Shown: one piece after another, positions 6,952-8,575 of the stretch
Position numbering within the stretch: the stretch's first letter is position 1
Layout of the letters: the number at the start of each line of letters is the position of its first letter
Assembly (NCBI GenBank): GCA_949127705.1
Contig: CASBQJ010000343.1
Location: 1 to 8,575 of the forward strand
Reading direction: 5' to 3'
DNA: 8,575 bases
DNA from: Synechococcales cyanobacterium PMM_0085
GTDB taxonomy: Bacteria > Cyanobacteriota > Cyanobacteriia > Elainellales > Elainellaceae
Notes under the pieces: model-generated
Told to the model about the DNA's origin: nothing
The model's database searches: none
The model's input: the letters and a program-made list of their open reading frames with translations, nothing else
Made by a program: the position numbers and the translations under genes

Positions 6952-6978
6952 CCCGGTGCAAATGCTTTACCCCTACAG

Positions 6979-7153
6979 TACGGATGGCGTTTTACCCAAT
7001 TGTGCAGAGCGATCGCACCAAACCCCGCATGATTTCTTGCGGGTTGAGCGGGCTGATCAATTGCGAGTTGAGAGGAGCGATGCTCTGCGAGACGGCAAGG
7101 CCAAAGGCACCCCCACAAATGCCGGAACAGCTGCTCTTCTTCGCAACGCAGCG
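6979..7153. other. spacer without a supported gene
   Basis: No gene is seen. It contains one HIP1 site (7009-7016) and an imperfect dyad, AACCCCGCA (7021-7029) with TGCGGGTT (7038-7045), which read on the minus strand could be a weak terminator for brnTA. A string near 7076-7094 (GCGATGCTCTGCGAGACGG) resembles another dispersed cyanobacterial repeat. Frames on both strands stay open for 70-115 codons but show no recognisable protein. Confidence 0.4.
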
Positions 7154-7240
7154 GGCTAATGGCTCACTTGAGCGGCTGCAAATAACCTTGAACTCAACAT
7201 CAAGATCTTTTGGCAGTCCGCTCCAAGCGAATTGTTATAT
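7154..7240 (-). mobile_element. attC-like recombination site at the brnA stop codon
   Basis: Read on the minus strand this is R''-L''-loop-L'-R'. The R'' box ATATAAC (7234-7240) contains the brnA stop codon TAA, as is common for integron cassette genes, and is followed by AATTCG, the spacer seen in classical attC sites. The stem pairs 7167-7170 with 7224-7227, 7171-7175 with 7218-7222, 7176-7179 with 7213-7216 and 7180-7182 with 7209-7211. Single unpaired bases at 7223, 7217 and 7212 are all on one arm, the extrahelical-base signature of attC. The R' box reads ATTAGCC (7154-7160), with A where the consensus GTTRRRY has G, so activity may be reduced. A small inner hairpin (CTTGA/TCAAG) lies in the loop. 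Confidence 0.6.
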
Positions 7241-7510
7241 TGCTGACTGTTCATGGCTTTCAATGTATAGCCTTAAGACCGAGTTAATTAAAGCTTGATG
7301 TTCCCCACCTTGAGCTTGAAACCACTTCAATACATCAGGCTCAATCTGAACTAGCTGCTGCGCCTGGGATGCAGGAACCCTGAGAGTAGCTTTCTCAAAA
7401 AAATCCTCTGTTAATGGTGGAATATCAGAGTAATCAATCCCTTCATCATTCATTGCCTCTAGTGCCGCCCAGTTAGTACGAGAGGTACTGCTCAAGTCTT
7501 TGCCGCTCAT
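7235..7510 (-). CDS. brnA: BrnA-type antitoxin
   Basis: Antitoxin of a BrnT/BrnA type II toxin-antitoxin module. It should neutralise BrnT by direct binding and repress the operon. The 91-residue product has the family landmarks LTEDFFEKATLRVP (33-46) and the C-terminal dimerisation/DNA-binding part PDVLKWFQAQG...HQALINSVLRLYIE (58-84), equivalent to the common DVL.WF..QG.GYQ..IN..LR.Y. The ATG lies inside brnT, giving a 38-bp overlap in another frame. GAAGGG about ten bases before the ATG can serve as ribosome binding site. Toxin-first order with overlap is normal for brnTA. The TAA stop is shared with the attC-like R'' box. Confidence 0.85.
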   Translation of the reverse strand: MSGKDLSSTSRTNWAALEAMNDEGIDYSDIPPLTEDFFEKATLRVPASQAQQLVQIEPDVLKWFQAQGGEHQALINSVLRLYIESHEQSAI

Positions 7511-7751
7511 ATCGATTTGCCCTTCGTGCTGAAATGACCCGAATTACATCATTTTGTCGTTCTGTCCAAACCACAACCGCTACGCCGTTACCGAGGAAAC
7601 CGATACCGAACCAACGGTCTTCACCGTAATCAAAACGATCGTCTAGCTCAATTAGCATCGGACTCTCAAACATTTCAGGAACATCGGCAAAATCAATCTC
7701 ATGCTTGCGAACATTCTCTAAGTTTTTTGCCTCATCCCACTCAAACTGCAT
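7473..7751 (-). CDS. brnT: BrnT-type ribonuclease toxin
   Basis: Toxin of the pair, a small RelE-fold ribonuclease expected to inhibit translation. At 92 residues it has the usual BrnT length. Conserved features: FEWDEAKNLENVRKHEIDF (3-21, family pattern WD..K...N..KHGI.F), an acidic central strand with EDRW (44-47), VVWTER (60-65) and VISARRANRYERQ (72-84) with Arg76-Arg77 and Arg80. These basic and aromatic residues are where BrnT catalytic residues lie. The reading frame looks intact, so the toxin is probably active. There is no clear Shine-Dalgarno sequence before the ATG. A sigma70-like promoter lies 32 bp upstream. Confidence 0.87.
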   Translation of the reverse strand: MQFEWDEAKNLENVRKHEIDFADVPEMFESPMLIELDDRFDYGEDRWFGIGFLGNGVAVVVWTERQNDVIRVISARRANRYERQRLEQYLSY

Positions 7752-7783
7752 GAAAGTCTGGAAATACTAATTGGACTAGCTCT

Positions 7784-7812
7784 ATTATCCTGTACCTACC
7801 AAGGTTGTACAA
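7784..7812 (-). promoter_or_regulatory. sigma70-like promoter of brnTA
   Basis: On the minus strand TTGTAC (7807-7812), 17 bp, then GATAAT (7784-7789), 32 bp before the brnT ATG. Spacing is optimal and both boxes match consensus at four or more positions. Confidence 0.6.
7791..7811. promoter_or_regulatory. TGTAC-N11-GTACA dyad, candidate BrnA operator
   Basis: Inverted arms at 7791-7795 and 7807-7811 lie around the -35/-10 spacer of the brnTA promoter. Type II antitoxins usually repress at dyads in this position. The arms are short, so this is a hypothesis. Confidence 0.35.
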
Positions 7813-7871
7813 ATGCTTAATGGTTGACTCCAACAGAGAATCTACAAGCACCGTCTCCACTCAAGACTGAA

Positions 7872-7964
7872 GCAGTATAACGTTCCCAATCAGCGGCGGC
7901 AACTAACCTAGAACTTAGCTCCAGCGACTTTCGACCGTCCGCTGCATTGGGGTTTTTATGCTGC
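7872..7964 (-). mobile_element. second attC-like site, upstream boundary of the brnTA cassette
   Basis: A long imperfect palindrome: GCAG.ATAA (7872-7880) against TTAT.CTGC (7956-7964), CCCAAT (7885-7890) with ATTGGG (7946-7951), CAGCGG (7891-7896) with CCGCTG (7939-7944), CGG (7897-7899) with CCG (7935-7937). The only irregularities in the inner stem are two unpaired bases on one arm, C7945 and T7938, six base pairs apart. The left-hand site has the same pattern and the shared string AGCGG. On the minus strand the R' box is GTTATAC (7875-7881); the R'' side reads GCATAAAAAC, where an ATAAC would be expected, so this half looks decayed. The central loop is 35 bases. Confidence 0.62.
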
Positions 7965-8088
7965 TTTCCCTGGGGGATGCAGCAGGGGATTTCCAAGGTA
8001 TTCTCGTCAAACTGGGTGATTTCAGGATGCCCCCTGGGGGGATAGACTTAAAACTATATTCTATTAAAGTTTTTTAAACTGATAAAAG
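7965..8088 (+). promoter_or_regulatory. upstream region of the MFS gene
   Basis: CCCTGGGGGAT (begins at 7968 inside the attC-like end) recurs as CCCTGGGGGGAT at 8032-8043. The second copy forms the short C5/G5 dyad near 8030-8041. Downstream is an AT-rich stretch with a possible -10 TATATT (8055-8060) and a dyad AGTTT-TTT-AAACT (8068-8080) just before the ATG, which could be an operator. No convincing -35 box was found. Confidence 0.3.
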
Positions 8089-8575
8089 ATGACACAAGCT
8101 CCTCGATTACTTCAATGTCTGAAAAACCCTAGATTTGCCAGACTTTATCTTGCACAAACTATCAATTTGGTTGGAGATGCTCTCACTTGGCTAGGGTTGG
8201 CATTGTTGGCATTTGAGTTGGCAGGTGAGAAGGCAGGAATTATTTTGTCTGGGGCGCTGACTCTACGGGTAATGGCATTTGTGGTTTTGTCACCCTTAGC
8301 AGGTGTGATTGCAGATCGATTTGATCGCAAGCGCATTATGGTGATCACGCATTTAATAAGGATGATCATTGTTTGTTTTTTACCCTTTGTCACCCAGGCT
8401 TGGCAAATCTACGTGATCGTTCTGGCGCTCAATGTTTTTTATGCTTTTTTTACGCCAACCTATACGGCAACGATTCCATTAGTGACAGCTAGAAATGAAT
8501 ACCCGAACGCGATCGCGCTTTCAAGCGCGACCTATCAATTACTTGGTGTTTTAGGACCGGGCTTAGCAGGCAGTA
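8089..8575 (+). CDS. MFS transporter, N-terminal part (cut by window end)
   Basis: Major facilitator superfamily membrane transporter; 162 codons are visible, about 40 percent of a usual 400-430 residue protein. The cytoplasmic N-terminus LKNPRFARLYLAQTINLVGD is followed by hydrophobic helices near 23-44, 50-70, 84-101 and 106-125. The loop between helices 2 and 3 carries MFS motif A, GVIADRFDRKR (72-82). The pattern resembles the MFS_3 / EntS-NreB-like exporter group, but substrate (metal, siderophore, drug) cannot be assigned. The ATG has no strong ribosome binding site. A plus-strand gene facing away from brnTA, AT-richer than the cmp genes. Family confident, function open. Confidence 0.85.
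   Translation, partial: MTQAPRLLQCLKNPRFARLYLAQTINLVGDALTWLGLALLAFELAGEKAGIILSGALTLRVMAFVVLSPLAGVIADRFDRKRIMVITHLIRMIIVCFLPFVTQAWQIYVIVLALNVFYAFFTPTYTATIPLVTARNEYPNAIALSSATYQLLGVLGPGLAGS

Larger units (their letters stand above)
6701..6978. repeat. cluster of six AAATGCTTCA-type repeats downstream of cmpD
   Basis: Core AAATGCTTCATCC or a close variant occurs at 6722-6734 (+), 6759-6771 (-), 6810-6822 (+), 6854-6865 (-), 6910-6921 (-) and 6960-6971 (+). Most copies have a CGAGATC-like string nearby. Converging copies can fold into stems. Similar AAATGCTTC(A/G)CCCCTAC elements are, from general experience, dispersed in many cyanobacterial genomes, so this looks like a nest of short interspersed repeats. 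Open frames crossing it on both strands are repeat translations, not genes. Confidence 0.8.
7160..7880 (-). mobile_element. putative 721-bp brnTA gene cassette between two attC-like sites
   Basis: The limits are the expected crossover points: G^TTATAC of the right-hand site (7881/7880) and A^TTAGCC of the left-hand site (7160/7159). The segment holds its own promoter, brnT, brnA and one attC-like site at its 3' end, the normal structure of a gene cassette. Size is typical. Toxin-antitoxin cassettes with their own promoters are known from sedentary integron arrays. No integrase or attI is visible in the window, so this would be a CALIN-like cluster or a stray cassette. Confidence 0.5.
296..8516. 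repeat. HIP1 octamers GCGATCGC (14 copies)
   Basis: Copies start at 296, 389, 767, 1781, 1787 (overlapping the previous one), 2842, 3965, 4198, 4373, 6256, 6349, 6602, 7009 and 8509. Random expectation is about one per 65 kb. This highly iterated palindrome is a cyanobacterial genome signature. None lies between 7017 and 8508, the stretch with the attC-like sites, brnTA and the start of the MFS gene. The copies at 4198 and 6349 occupy the same codons after the ABC signature motif in cmpC and cmpD. Confidence 0.9.

Noticed and set aside
6840..6978. CRISPR array
   Set aside because: Only two tandem units, the whole 56-bp unit is repeated rather than repeat plus unique spacer, and neighbouring copies are inverted.
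7021..7045. Strong terminator for brnTA
   Set aside because: The stem has a bulge and only three T follow on the minus strand, about 190 bp after the brnA stop; noted only as a weak possibility.
6812..7159. 115-codon plus-strand frame, with overlapping minus-strand frames 6617-6820 and 6837-7118
   Set aside because: They translate the interspersed repeats; there is no family resemblance and frames are open on both strands.
6998..7217. Minus-strand open frame of about 70 codons downstream of brnA
   Set aside because: No start codon near its beginning, it runs through the attC-like site, and the translation resembles nothing known; probably open by chance.
7965..8088. A further cassette gene upstream of the right-hand attC-like site
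   Set aside because: Only about 124 bp lie between the site and the oppositely oriented MFS start, with no minus-strand coding frame.

Overview
The window comes from a cyanobacterium. Two things show this: a complete cmpABCD-type operon for the high-affinity bicarbonate ABC transporter BCT1, and 14 copies of the HIP1 octamer GCGATCGC in 8.6 kb. The genus cannot be read from the sequence.

Layout. Positions 1-326 hold no gene I can support. A GIY-YIG-type nuclease-like gene lies on the minus strand (327-929) and ends just before a hairpin built around a HIP1 site. A regulatory region of about 400 bp (930-1333) then leads into four plus-strand genes: cmpA (1334-2683, Tat/lipoprotein bicarbonate-binding protein), cmpB (2802-3641, permease), cmpC (3757-5763, ATPase fused to a solute-binding-like domain) and cmpD (5863-6699, second ATPase). 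Each of the three spacers between these genes contains an inverted repeat. The cmpC-cmpD spacer has a perfect palindrome with 20-bp arms. After cmpD come about 280 bp with six copies of an AAATGCTTCA-type repeat in alternating orientation, including a 56-bp tandem duplication.

From about 7154 to 7964 there is a compact accessory island on the minus strand: a BrnT toxin / BrnA antitoxin pair with its own promoter and a candidate operator. It is bracketed by two imperfect palindromes with the architecture of integron attC sites. In both, single unpaired bases lie on the same arm, spaced 5-6 bp apart. In the downstream one, the TAAC box overlaps the brnA stop codon. I read this as a 721-bp toxin-antitoxin gene cassette in an integrase-less (CALIN-like) setting. 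This is the most interesting feature of the window. The last 487 bp hold the start of a plus-strand MFS transporter cut off by the window edge.

How the genes work together. CmpA captures bicarbonate (probably with Ca2+) in the periplasm and delivers it to a CmpB dimer. CmpC and CmpD hydrolyse ATP to drive uptake, and the extra domain of CmpC is thought to sense substrate. Imported bicarbonate feeds the carboxysome. The brnTA island and the MFS gene show no functional link to carbon uptake.
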